Source of the DNA: Climacium dendroides
Lineage: Eukaryota; Streptophyta; Bryopsida; Hypnales; Climaciaceae
Direction: 5' to 3'
Assembly (NCBI GenBank): GCA_950106755.1
Contig: OX467082.1
Span: forward strand, 23,126,001-23,190,000
DNA length: 64,000 nucleotides
In this document: positions 33,325-44,878 of the stretch, piece by piece
Numbering within the stretch: the stretch's first letter is position 1
Layout: each line of letters opens with the position of its first letter
Position numbers and translations under genes: made by a program
Notes under the pieces: model-generated
Databases searched by the model: none
Seen by the model: only the letters and a program-made list of their open reading frames with translations
What the model was told of the DNA's origin: nothing

Positions 33325-35223
33325 CTATTTCCTAGCCTTCTTTGGAGAAGGTTCCTCTAACTTTGATGCCCCCTTCCTAGTTGGCTGTTTCCTACTCGCT
33401 GACGGTTTCCCACTCAAGGGTGGCTTCCCTTTAGATGGTGTTGAAGCTTTCCCCTTGAACTTCGTTGGTGAGATTTGCTCAGGTTCTGACTCCTCTTCTG
33501 ATCCGGTGTCTTCCGATTCCTCTTCTCCGGATCTCGACAAACTTTCCTCTTGCTCGGACTGGCTTGGAGATTCGTCCTCCGCAGATTGTTGGCTCCTTGG
33601 AGGCACGTCTCTTCCTTTGATGGGAGTTACCTTCTTCACAGTCTTCTTAGCGGTTGAGGGTTGAGAGCCTTTACTCGGTGGTGTACCTAGGTCGGATTCC
33701 GACTTCCGAATTTGAGTCTTCGATCCGGATCCGTGCACTGATCCTTCTTTCCTCCCCTCCATACTTTTAGACGTTGGTGTCAATTCCTCCTCCTGCCTTT
33801 CCTGCTTGGCTGGCGTCTTCGTTGGAGTCTTTGTGGGCGCATCCTTCTTGGCTGGCTCCATCTCCTCATCCTCCTTCTTTATTCCGGATTCCAGAAACTG
33901 TTCTGCTTGGTGAAGAACATCTCGGACTTCAAACATGAACTTCTCCATTTCTTCGGAATACTCTGCCAACACCATGACAACCTTACCTGCGGCTTCCGGT
34001 CCTGCCTCATGGATCCTCTCATCATAGAGTTTGGCTTTGTTCACAACATCCGCAGTGTCGGAAACAAAGGCCCCAATTCTCCTAATGACCCCCTTAAACT
34101 CTGAGGTAAGTCGTTCCACCTCTCTCTTCTTTTTTTCACCCTTCTCAATTTGCCGCTGGAGATCCGCATTCCTCTCAGTCAACTCCTTGATGCGGGTTTC
34201 CCACTTCCGGTTTTCACTATCCCGGAGTAACCTTTCTACTTTCTCTGCGAGCTCTAACACTTTGATCCCTCCAAGCAGTCCACATACATTCCTCACTACT
34301 CCTCTCTCCGTGTCAAACTCCTCCCGGACTCTCCCTAAATCCGAAATGATCCTCCCCAACGTATCCTCTCCCAGAACTTCCGGTTCCGGCGAGGCTTTCC
34401 CTTTTCCTTTGGATCCCCTCTTAGAAGAGCCTGACACCCTCTCAGCCTCTATTCTCCTTTCGGAAAGATCCTTCTCTCTCTCTGAGGATTCCCCCTCAGA
34501 TCCCTCATCTGGTCCTTCCTTTCTCTCTTCTTCCTCCTCCTCTTGGGGTGGGGTAAGATTAAGTTTTACTAGGGTGACTGCGGCCTTGTACATGGTCTTC
34601 TCTGAAGTTTTCAAAGTACCTAGGGAGTCATACAAGTGAAAGAGGAATGGCCCAATGGGGGTGGCCTTTGCGTTTCCTAAGGCGTTTACCATCTTTCCTA
34701 CCAGATCTTTCACTATCCCTCCCCAAAACACTTTCCTCTCTCTACTCAACGCTCCGAAGATCGTATTGGCCCACGTCACCGTGACTTGGTTTGGCCGTTC
34801 CGGATACAGGATTGGTACTATAAATTCTAACATCCTTCTCTCACTTGCTACCTTGCAATCTGCTACTGCGTAGCCATCCTTAGAGTGAGGAGGATTAGAG
34901 AATTTACCTTCTGCGAATTTGTAAACCCGCGAAGCCATCCCCTCTCTAGATCGAGGAAAGTCGTAGACCCTCTTCCAGATGTCCATAGTCCACTTTTTGG
35001 GCAGAGCTCGGACGGTCTTGATCCATTTGTTCGACTGCCCATTCATCAGCTCCTGGATCATTTCCTCGCTCTTCAAACTCCATGGTCGGCATAGGAATCC
35101 CGCACACCCCAATTGGCTCAAATCCTCCTCCAACTGTTTCCTCTCTCCGTCATCCTTTGGAATCATTGGACAGATGCTCTTGGTCTTGAAAGGAGACGAC
35201 CCGCTTGCTTCCGCCTTCACCAT
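33325..35223 (-). CDS. Retroelement-type ORF, copy 3 (intact, 632 aa)
   Basis: The frame is open to 35472, but homology to the other copies begins after the ATG at 35223, which I take as the start. The core is QLEEDLSQLGCAGFLCRPWS, then RALPKKWTMDIWKRVYDFPR, then VTVTWANTIFGALSRERKVF, then PFLFHLYDSLGTL. Lys/Glu-rich coiled-coil-like helices lie at about residues 300-440 (KELTERNADLQRQIEKGEKK). The last 150 residues are low-complexity Ser/Glu/Lys/Pro, basic at the end. No catalytic domain is visible. With copy 2 it is one of two intact members here. The shared middle block across all four copies suggests the protein is selected for, yet the element lacks visible pol genes. Confidence 0.72.
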   Translation of the reverse strand: MVKAEASGSSPFKTKSICPMIPKDDGERKQLEEDLSQLGCAGFLCRPWSLKSEEMIQELMNGQSNKWIKTVRALPKKWTMDIWKRVYDFPRSREGMASRVYKFAEGKFSNPPHSKDGYAVADCKVASERRMLEFIVPILYPERPNQVTVTWANTIFGALSRERKVFWGGIVKDLVGKMVNALGNAKATPIGPFLFHLYDSLGTLKTSEKTMYKAAVTLVKLNLTPPQEEEEEERKEGPDEGSEGESSEREKDLSERRIEAERVSGSSKRGSKGKGKASPEPEVLGEDTLGRIISDLGRVREEFDTERGVVRNVCGLLGGIKVLELAEKVERLLRDSENRKWETRIKELTERNADLQRQIEKGEKKKREVERLTSEFKGVIRRIGAFVSDTADVVNKAKLYDERIHEAGPEAAGKVVMVLAEYSEEMEKFMFEVRDVLHQAEQFLESGIKKEDEEMEPAKKDAPTKTPTKTPAKQERQEEELTPTSKSMEGRKEGSVHGSGSKTQIRKSESDLGTPPSKGSQPSTAKKTVKKVTPIKGRDVPPRSQQSAEDESPSQSEQEESLSRSGEEESEDTGSEEESEPEQISPTKFKGKASTPSKGKPPLSGKPSASRKQPTRKGASKLEEPSPKKARK

Positions 35224-36740
35224 GGTTGCAAAACTCTCCAAAACACTCAAACCTCCTACCCTTTTCTTGCCACAGCTCTCGGTCAATCCTCTTCCTCTCC
35301 ACGACAGGATCCGGAAAGTAAGATTACCCAATCCTCTCACACCTCTAAAGATAGACCTCGCTCTAAAAGTGCTCCAAACCACAAAGACACAATGAGGTTT
35401 GAGGAACCAAACCCCTGCGTATCCTTTCCTGGCAGTCACAGCCATTGGGAAAGTAGCCGTTTCCGCAATCATCGTAGAGGAATCTAGCCGTTGAACGGTC
35501 CTCCGTGATGTATGGGATTACCGTTGGATCCGAGATTTCCTCTTCCCGTCCCGATAATCTTCCGGAAGCGTGCGGATGCGTTTGCTTTTGGCCCCGGTAT
35601 ATTTTTCCGATCCCTGTTTAGTTCCTTGGATGCAGATCCGGTTCCGGATCTTTAGGAAAACAAGAAACATATAATATCTTTCTTAACCAAATTATCTATC
35701 TACTACTAATCCAATAGTAAGGTAGAGTTAATATTGGTAATATGATTAGTTTACCATTTTGTAAATAAAAAAATTTTACCAATGTCAACTCTTTACTTCT
35801 AAATTCTATATAACCAACTTCATCCTCTCATTTTGGTCTACGACAGATGTTCAATTGAGTGCAAGGAGAGAATATGAGAGAATTAGTAGTTGGTTAGGCT
35901 TTAAGTGGCTGAAATACATGTGTTGAGGATGAGGAAGCCAGAATTGACAAAATATGCACATATCTTTGCAAGTGCAAGCTAATGTAGGATGATGGATTAT
36001 CGTGATTTTAGTTTTTTAAGTTTGTAAGAATGTATGCTATTGTTTTATGTGAAAGATTGAAATGAAGCTCCGAGCATTTGCAACAAGTGAGTTCATTTGT
36101 ACTTTCTTTAGGGTTATGTTGACTTATAGTCATGCAAAAGTGCAAAATAGTTTAGACCGTAGGATGTGATTGGATTTCTAATGTTTCTGGTCTTCTTTTC
36201 AGTAGACTAATAGTAGGATGATAATTGGGGAGCATTAATTCTACTGTTTTGTTGAATGTTAGTGTTTCTATCGATGTAGGTGGATGAAATATTGCAAAAG
36301 ATTGGGTAGTTTATTGAATCTTTCTTTTGTATAGGGTTCTAGTTGGAAATGGGTTGAATGAAGTATGAGTAGACTAGTTGCATGTGATTGGATTTCCACC
36401 TTTTGCTTGGTGTTTTTTAGGTAGATAATTGCTTTCTCATACCATGTAAGTACGTGATTTCACCTATCTCCATTCATTTCCAAATTTCACTTCTTAATAG
36501 GTTGCATGTATATACATTTTCATGTGAGTGTTGCCTCTTTGTAGCAGAAATTGGCTAACCATTTATAATTTCTAGAATTGTATTTGACAATAGTGTATCT
36601 CGTGAAATGAGAATATTTCATGAAGCAGTACACCTTGAAGATATGAACCCATCCTAAGTGAGTCCTTAGGTTTTTATAGGTCATATGTAGTTTTGTTGTA
36701 GTTGTATGGAAGTGATTCTTTTTGCTCTTTTGCCATGTTA
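35224..36740. other. Upstream of retroelement copy 3 and AT-rich spacer
   Basis: Up to about 35650 the sequence has ATCCGG/CCGGAT words of the element. After that it is AT-rich with no gene, RNA or repeat that I can support. Confidence 0.4.
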
Positions 36741-36954
36741 AAGCAACGACGCTAGCGTGCGAGCAGGAGCAAGGAGCCTGTGAGTAGGGAGCGGGGAGCT
36801 TGGAGCCCCTAAACTAAAAAAAATGGAAATTTGTACTCTCAACTTGTTTTTTCCCAATTTTTTTGCAAAAAAAGAGGAAAAATGTCTAATTTTTGACCTG
36901 TTACCATGTATCCTATAACCGTTGATTGGATGAAAATATATTGGAAATTCGGGG

Positions 36955-37170
36955 CCAACTCCATCACTCACCATATTTTTTTTCCTACAGGTTGTAAAAT
37001 CCAACTGCCAGTAATGATCACAAATTCATCTACAAATTACAATGGGAGGGCAATGCCGTCACTCACCATATTTTTTTACGTAGAGGTTGTGGAAGCCAAG
37101 AACCACTGGTGAGCACAAATTCATCCATGAATTTGAATGGGGGGCCAATGCCATTACTCACCATATTTTA
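36955..37170 (+). repeat. ~95-bp tandem repeat, about 2.3 units
   Basis: The phrase CCATCACTCACCATATTT or its variant begins near 36955, 37050 and 37145. It lies just beyond the 3' end of the minus-strand MULE-like gene and might be its subterminal region (inference). Confidence 0.65.
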
Positions 37171-39020
37171 AATGCCATTCGTTATGGGACAACTGAAGAC
37201 TGCAAAGTAAGCTCTGAACATGTGCTGTAGGACACATAAATAGGAACCCTATAACATTAGCCTTCTCACTCTTTCCAACCAAAACTGTGCATCAAATCAT
37301 TTCAATTGTCATATACAAAAGAACGCATTACAATTGAAATGCATTGCAAACTGTGGCCATGTCTATTCTGGAAGTGTGAACATTCCAGCTCGAACTAGGA
37401 GTTCTTTCAACTCATTGAAGCTATAATTTGGTACATGAATGAATTTGTCTTTGTTGACATCCATTTTGCAGAAGTACCTGTATAAGTAGTACAAGTGCTT
37501 GCAATTGACGTATTGTTGTTGACCTCCAATAGCAGACACTACCATATTTACGAAATCTGGGCACGTGCAAGTGGAAAATTGGCCCATTGTAACTCGATAT
37601 GCATTTTTGTTAGAGTCAGGCCCTGTCTCCAACTCCACAATTGCACCAAGGCTTGGAAGAGGGAGTAGTGTTACTCCTACAATTTGCCCTCTAACATTAC
37701 CTGCACTTTCCCACTTGTTCCGTTGTTCGGCAGTAGGTGCATTTGCAATCCTTCGAATGGCTCTGCTGTTCCTCACTATTGGATACACATCCGAGTTCTT
37801 CGGTAACGGCTGCTCATACAAAATAGGATTAAAAACCTTCGACATGTTGAACAACCGACGTGGTGACAAGACTGGTCGTTCTTGGAGTCGAAATCTTGCG
37901 TGCTGTAGCAACAATGTCTCCTCTCGGTTTAAATTAGTTCCGGATAAGATTGGCCAAACCTCCGGCACCTCCGGCACCTCCGGCCAATCAAGAATCCACT
38001 TCCGCTTTGTTCCTTTCACGCATCGTTCAATGTCATCCCAACAAAACCAGAAATCAGCCACCACCTCTCGCTTACTCCTGTACTCTTTTTTTCGACAACA
38101 GTAAGTAGGAGCTAGAGTACCCTTCTTCCCTTTTGCAATTTTGCTGGTGTACTTGATGTTCGATCTATGTTGTTGGGCTTGGCATCTTGCGTTGATTTGT
38201 GGTTGATTCTAGCAATGTGCCATTTTGATGTGTCGCAATCGCTTTCAAATGCTACCGCAACATGACGAGAAGTATTTGGCTGAAGTTGTTTACCCTTGTC
38301 TTCAGAAGATTGAGAGGCACTTGTGGTGGACCTCCTTCTCACGCGGGGTTGAGAAAAGTTGATCTTGTCCGGTCTATGGGAGTCTCTTGCATCACCAATG
38401 GGCACGTCCAATTTCCTCTTAGTGCTCCCAAAAATCTCTTCTCCTTCCAAGTGTGGCACTCTAGTTCCCACACCCTCTACTCTAGGCAATGTGTTCAATG
38501 CCTCTGCAATTTTTTTGGGATCTCCACTTCTCCTAGCAGCTCTCAACCTCAGCTCCCCTTTTGATGGCCCTGATCCTGATGCATATCCCTTCAAGTATGC
38601 ACGGTAGTTGGTCATTTGCATCCAAGCCCGAATACTATCATCACATGTGGCGTCAAATAAGTTGTTTCCTCGTTTTCCAAACATTTGTAGCTACTTGTTA
38701 TGCACCGTTTCGGATAAATTGCATGATGGCAAGTCCAACATCTCCTCCAAGTTTAATTTCTACAAATTCCATGCAAGAGAATAATAGAGTTAGTAATTCA
38801 TATGTACAATTGTGTGAACTTCCAAATTCCTGACCATGTATCTTGGTTCTTTGTGTAATTCCAAAAGGTGACACTCTTGTAATCACTCCTATTGGTAGGA
38901 ATATAATTATGCCTGTAGACATAATGAAGTCATTTCTTCCAACTTCTTTTCCTGTAAAGAAAAATATTTAGCATTTGCTATTACCAGAACTCAATTATCC
39001 ATTACATTTAACGAAAATGA

Positions 39021-39092
39021 GGGGGGCATGATGACACCTCTAAAACGTCAGTCGGATCCGAGGCATGTTTCTATGGTGTTTGTAGGACCCCC
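39021..39092. repeat. Foldback palindrome, member 1 (diverged)
   Basis: The outer arms are GGGGGG and CCCCCC and the centre is TCGGATCCGA at 39052-39061. It is symmetric about 39056.5. It lies in the intron of the MULE-like gene. The intermediate arm sequence differs from the 49-51 kb members, but the plan is the same. Confidence 0.6.
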
Positions 39093-40992
39093 CCATTTTA
39101 GTAGTGTGGAGGAAAATATTCCAAAATCCCAATAAAAATAAAAGACAAAATTAAAATGCTGTCTAGAATTTAGAATTTCTTATAACAAAATGAGCTTCAA
39201 AACCTTTAGTCATAGTACACATTAAAATTCACAATTCACTCACCATGTCCATGAAGCCTCCCCATTGACGGTATCGGAAATGCCAAAACGCGAGCCAATG
39301 GTCTAGGTGATGTAGACCTTCTTCGCTAGCAGCTCCAGAGGACAACCACCACGACCGTATTGCGAGGTAGCGGACCTCAGCTTGGACCATGTTTTCTGAA
39401 TCTTTGTATTGTTTACACAAAGTAATATGTTGCTGTTGGAATGCTTCCTTGATGTACTTCTGCGTATGCTTGTGAAGAGAGGTACTCCAATGCAACAAAC
39501 ATGTCCTCTCGCGATTCTCCATTTCATCATTAGCAGAGCCACTGCCATACACAATGCGAACCGCATTCCAGTTGGCCATGGCGTTATCTGCCATGAATCC
39601 CTTAAAGTTAGGATTTGCCACTCCATGGCGATGCATGACAGCGTTCAGGCTTCGCCAAATTGTACTTGAACTTCTGTATCTTCGGATTGCATATCGCACA
39701 TTGCAATAGTCATCACCTTTTTATACTCCGTATCATACACGTGGCAAGCCATTGTGGTCCAGTCCTTCACGCGTTTCACATGGTCAAACATCAACCACGC
39801 ATTTTCCAAGTCCCCTATTGGCTGCATCCGCCTCACGAGGTTCACTCCACTTCCGGGTCCTTCTGTAAGCATCTTGAAAATGTATACCTTTTCGTTGCCT
39901 TGACCTGGGAAGACGCTGTCATGTATGAACTCAAACTTCGATTCTCTCTTCATGGTCATAATGTTGTCGATTATCCCTCCATGGTTGTTAGAACGGAAAG
40001 AAGAGATGACGTTGCGAATACTTGGACTACTCAAATATTAGAAGCGATCCATGACCTCCTCCATTTCCTCTGCTTTCAACATCTTCTTCTCCCCCTCTCC
40101 ATTGTGAAATAGATAGTTCCCGAGAAAGTCTTTACTAGCAGAGAGAGCAATTGCGGAGTTTGTGGTTGTGGGTGTTTTGGCCACTTGCTCCGTGATGAGT
40201 CCGCAAATCACTTTAGTAGAATCTCTATACATACCTCTAGCAACAGGGTGGCCATGCTCTCCAAGGTGAATAGCAGCCCTAGTCATTTCTAGATTATTAG
40301 TATACGCAAAGTATATCCTAGCCTTGCATGTACCAAGACACGTTGGTGGCATCTTGCAAACCTTGCAAACTAGGGTGGATTCTTTTGGGGGACACCTGCC
40401 AACAGTGAAAGGAAATATAGTGTAGCCATTCCACTCAGTTTCATTTTGCCGTGAGGCTCTTTTCAAATATTGACAGTTGGCATTCTCACAAACGAGATGG
40501 CCAGCGCAGTAGGACTTACGGAATTTGAGGTTGTTGGAGTTGTGGATGTTTGTGGTCATGAGCTTGCACCACGGATGTCCATCGTAGCGCTTGTCCATTC
40601 CTTCCAAGTGCTTGGCCCCCGTTGAAGATGAAGATGTTCCACAAGGAGGCAATTCAAAGATGACATCCCCGTCATATACAGGTGGAAGAAACGGAACCCT
40701 TTGGTGCTTCATAGTGCTCAAATCCATTGTTGACAATTCATTTCGAGAGCGATGCATAGTGGCAAGTCTTCTCAAACACTCCATGATGCTTGCTTTTGCT
40801 TGTACCTGTGTTTGTATTGGAGGTAGTGACATTGACGAATTAGAGAGACTTCTTGACGGGGTACTAGACAGTGATTTCCCAATGCCTGTCTCTCCAGATG
40901 CAATCTGAACAAAACAACTTTGATTTGGAGCATGGACATTGGGAGACTCTCCTTCAGATTCGGTGGACAACTCTATAATTGGATCTAATCTC

Positions 40993-41700
40993 TAGGGTTG
41001 TCTCGGACATACGTCCATCACGAAATCGCGTCCAAAATCCGGACGTCCAGACGTCCGTCGTCCAGGCGTCATGGACGCGGCCGGACTGTGGTCGGTCGGC
41101 GTCCAGCGGTTGGTCAGACGGTCGTGGGAGCGGTCGGGTGTGACGTCGCAGCAGTCGGTCGGGTGGCCGACGGAGCGGTCGAGGGGAGTCGGGGACGTCT
41201 GACGGAGCGGTCGGGTGGCCGACGGAGCGGTCGAGGGGAGTCGGGGACGTCTGACGGAGCGGTCGGGCGGACCGCCAGTCTGCAGGTTCGGGAGCGGACG
41301 GATCGTCCGATCAAACGCCGTCCGCAGGTTTGGGGTAGGTTCGCGTCGTTCGGGGTAGATCCGGGAAGACAAGTTTTAGGATTGGGCCTGTCCGACCCGT
41401 CCTCCCCGTCCATCCGCCGGTCGGCCCCGACCGCCCCGTGGTCCGCGTCTGTCTGGTCGGTCGGCCCCGTCTGCCCTATCCGTGCGGTCAGCTCCGTCCG
41501 CCTCGTGCTCCGCATCCGTCCGCTCGGTCGGCCCCGTTTGCCCCGTCCTCGCCATTCGACCGCTCGGTCGGCTCACTGAACCGGTCGACCGCCCGTCCAC
41601 TGGACGGGCACAAGTCTGAAATTTCTATGTCCCCGGATGCTTAAAAACCCGTGGACGCGGACGTTGGACGTCCGGGCGTCCCAGCGTCCGTGCAACCCTA
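40993..41700. mobile_element. hAT-like non-autonomous element (708 bp) with 8-bp target duplication
   Basis: The termini are TAGGGTTG and CAACCCTA. CTAATCTC flanks both sides (40985-40992 and 41701-41708). An 8-bp duplication is the hAT hallmark. The inside is very GC-rich and built of GGTCGG/CCGACC and GGACGTCC words, including two 52-bp units at 41161 and 41213. The open frames inside are low-complexity and not genes. It sits in an exon of the MULE-like transposase gene. Confidence 0.85.
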
Positions 41701-42139
41701 CTAATCTCTCCACTTTCACATCAAGAAGTACTGGAGGCATGAGTGGGACTCGTAGAGCTTTTCTAGTTGGAGTAGGTGATAGGGCATAAGGACTACATGG
41801 CATATCCACTGTAGAATTATCTGACTGGCGACTCCTGATTTCTGTAGACGCACCTAGCATGGAGAGTGGAAGTCCATACGCTCTGTAGTTCCCAGAAGTA
41901 AGATACCAACAATACGTTCCATCCTCCTCCGACTTCACTAGCGGAATAGACTGAAGCACTTCACCTGATTCCGACCTTTTCTCTTCCTCGACATAGATGG
42001 AAGACTCTACAAATCTGAATCGGACGTGTAGGAGGTGACAAGGGACTCTAGCGCATCCATCATCACCAACCGGGAATACAAGAGGAACGTCATAACCATC
42101 AACTCTCATCGACGCCATTGTTGCAACTAGAGGAGGCAC

Positions 42140-43382
42140 TCAAAGAATGCCGGAAATCTAAATGCAAGCAAGGAGAAGAGGTAAACAACAACAGAGCTTT
42201 GGCTTTTGAATGATTAAGATTCCGGAAATCCTTTAGTCTAGGGTAGTCTTACAGACTTAGGGTTGAACCAAATAATTGTGCCGTATTCTTCTTCCTCAGA
42301 CATTTACTTCCATGACATGGCAATTGCCATAAAACAATAATGTCTTCCATGTACATTGAATTCAAAAAACTACTTCACTGTTAAACCTAGTGAAGCTCCC
42401 CTAGAAATCAATTAATTACATCCTAACGAATCCCTAGGATTTCAGTGCCATTAAAAACAAAATATTTAAAGGTTTTCTCTTCTCAATTAATGTGAATGCT
42501 CATTACAAATGCACACGTAAAATGTCCTTGTCATACATAGGTAAAAACAATTTTAGAAAAGTCTATTCCATGTAATCACACATTAGCACTCCTCTAATCT
42601 AATTTCTTTCAACACCTCCAACATAGATCAAAATGAAAAATGAAAACGAAAGAGAACTCCTCCTCTCACATTCCTATAAGTGATCTGTACAAATTGCGTT
42701 CAATATGTAGTTGATCATTCAATTAGACTAATCACATCAGAATCCAGAGACCCTACTTTGAAGTTCCGCAATCCCAAATTATAATATTTCAAATTGGAGT
42801 ATAAATATGTAAAATTACCTACAAGTAACTTACCTGTTGAAGGTCTAAAATATGGGGCAAATATCATAATACTGTTATACTGCTATACATTCCTTGAAAT
42901 GATTTCATGCACAAAGAAAAACATACCAAGTCTACAGGGCCTATTCTCAATACAAAAATTGAGAATTAGGTCTTTGACAATCTACAGAATTTTGTTTCTT
43001 AATGCACAGGATTGTCGTCAAGCTCCAGCATGTGCGAGTATTGAAGCTTGTGCATACAGAATTAGACCCCTCTTTAATTGCATTGCCGTTAGTTTGAATT
43101 GGCGGCATCATCTTTAATGTAGGCTCCGCTTGCACTGTCAGTGAACCTCTAGATTTGAATTCGTGGGCACATTAAGGAACCTACCATGCGCCGACTTCTG
43201 CATCCTCTTGTCACGTGTGTCAGAATTACTAAATGAGGATGTGGCAGCCCATGCAAGCATAGTACTGTGTAGAATATAAGAACCACCACTTGTATTATTT
43301 TTCCTCATTCAACTGGTTTGGCTTTCATTGTTTGTGTCGTAGTTGAGAGCGTTGATGTATAGGCTATCTGAGCTCCCCCTTC
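42140..43382. other. AT-rich region upstream of the MULE-like gene
   Basis: No gene is seen. The region separates the minus-strand transposase from a plus-strand exon at 43383 and could contain promoters for both, but I see no decisive element. Confidence 0.4.
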
Positions 43383-43685
43383 ATGCTTGTAGACAACTCA
43401 GTTAAGGAGTTCATTAGCCTGAGACCTAGAAAGAGAGGGAAGAGACAAGGTTCCATATATTTCTCATCGTCCAAGGCATTACGGCGATCTAGAATGACGA
43501 GAGGAGGGAGAGCGGCACAAAAGACTACCGAACCAGTACCAGTCAATTTGCGGAGAGTTCTTCGATATGAAGGTGGGAGTATTGCTCGTGAGGAGGATGT
43601 GCATGCTGCCGATGTTGACGCAGCACTAGAGGTGTCCTTATTAAATCCAAGTTTTCAACGCGGTAGACGGGCAGCGGATGCTATG
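43383..43685 (+). CDS. Orphan 5' exon, function unknown
   Basis: An open frame of about 100 codons (start TTG at 43383, or an ATG further in) is basic (RPRKRGKRQGS, ALRRSRMTRGGRAAQKT) then acidic (SIAREEDVHAADVDAALEVS). It ends at a good donor, GCTATG|GTAAGA. No downstream exon is visible before retroelement copy 4, which begins about 100 bp later. It may be the first exon of a gene whose later exons are at 51526-52054, with the retroelement inside a long intron; this is untested. I recognise no family. Confidence 0.35.
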
Positions 43686-43789
43686 GTAAGAAGCTTTGAA
43701 ACTACTCATTTTGTATTCCTTCTTTCCTTTTCGTGGTTTAGCAGGAACACAAGAGTATAGACAATTTTCTGGCAAACTCTAGTGCGTCA

Positions 43790-44878
43790 TTGTAGCGATT
43801 AATCGGACCAGTATTCCTCCAGTGAGCCCTTAATTTACACCAAAGGCCTTCTTAGAGTAAACCGCTCCGGAATCGTTCCCACGAGGATTTGTGGATTACA
43901 GTTTCATAGGCTATTCCGGTCTAAGCACTCACTTTTCTCTCCGTTAGATTATTCCGGACTTTAGGTCCAGTCCGGACACTAGTGCCGGGTGGGTTCCGAA
44001 AGGATCCGGAAACCCGTTTCAGTGTCCCTTCCGGGATCCCTGGGTTTGGATGACGAGTGGCCAGATCCACCGTCCGGATGCTTACTGTGTCCGGAAACAC
44101 GCTCTTTTTCACTCTCTCTCTTTCTCTCTAATGCTAACAGCAACCTAACTCTTCAGGGACTGGAAGTGTCCTCCTGTTCCGTCGCCTCACAAATCCGGAA
44201 GTTCTTCCGAATTAGGTCACACAGGGACGGTCAAGAACTACAACGACATTCTAACCTTTAATCAAACACTGAGCCTCCTATCGACCGGCTGATTTCTCCT
44301 GTACTTTCTTGGGCTTGCGCCGGGGCTTAACTCTGTTCTACGAGGAATTCCAGCAATCCGGAATTCGGGCACATCCGGCAATACCTTCGTACACGAAAGT
44401 TTGCTAGCAGCCTCTCAGATATCCCTTTTCACCTAGGGCTATATCCTACACGTAGGCTATACCGGCATCCGAGCAGTACTACCCTAACCTTACTGCCGGA
44501 ACCATCCAGTTGATCTCCCCCTCAAGTTAATACATCCGGATACTCTCACAACATCGACTCTTGCCATACAAGGTAAGTTCTCAGTTCCTGGACCCACACC
44601 TCTCACAAACATAGACCGTACACAAGAAAGATAAGAGAATGGATACTCCCAAACACTTAGATTTAAGCTCAAAAAAAGGTACAATGTTGAAACTATGAGA
44701 TGGCTGTGAATGACCAGAAAGGTCATTAAAAGTCCTACTTGTACTAAGACTAACGTCATCCTAAAAATCCTACAAAGCATTTCTACTGGTCCGCTAGATT
44801 TCCGGAAGATTCCAGATCCTATTTTTCTGGCTTTGACTACCGGACTCCGGTATTGCCGCTATACTACACTACTGTATA
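43790..44878 (-). other. 3' noncoding part of retroelement copy 4
   Basis: It is dense in TCCGGA words and contains CGTTCCCACGAGGATTTG, shared in form with copy 3. No gene is supported. Confidence 0.45.

Larger units (their letters stand above)
37363..42139 (-). pseudogene. MULE-like transposase with SWIM zinc finger, broken by a hAT-like insertion
   Basis: The gene reads from 42139 down. An N-terminal region (42139-41709, then 40984-40038) is followed by a Cys-rich block (40600-40300: CAGHLVCENANCQYL, then CKVCKMPPTCLGTC). The transposase core (40034-39240) has DWTTMACHVYDTEYKKV, then GFMADNAMANWNAV, then ERTCLLHWSTSLHKHTQKYI. The donor ATG|GTGAGT lies at 39240, and the next exon starts at about 38690. 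Near 37570-37480 is a C-x-C...C-x-H SWIM finger (CTCPDFVNMV, then YVNCKHLYYLY), as in MULE transposases. Damage: a 708-bp insertion at 40993-41700, a TAA at 40038, a one-base shift near 39660 and another in the A/G run near 38125. Removing the insertion plus one target duplication (716 bp) rejoins the two sides in frame. The catalytic residues are not all assignable. The fold call rests on the ADN-x-ANW motif, the SWIM finger and general order. Confidence 0.7.

Noticed and set aside
35224..35472. Extended N-terminus of retroelement copy 3
   Set aside because: The frame is open, but the other copies have no similar sequence there and the region looks like noncoding leader; the start at 35223 fits the shared core better.
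40998..41579. Long open frames on both strands in the GC-rich block
   Set aside because: They are low-complexity Arg/Pro/Gly readings of a repeat inside the hAT-like element, open in several frames because stop codons are rare in such composition.
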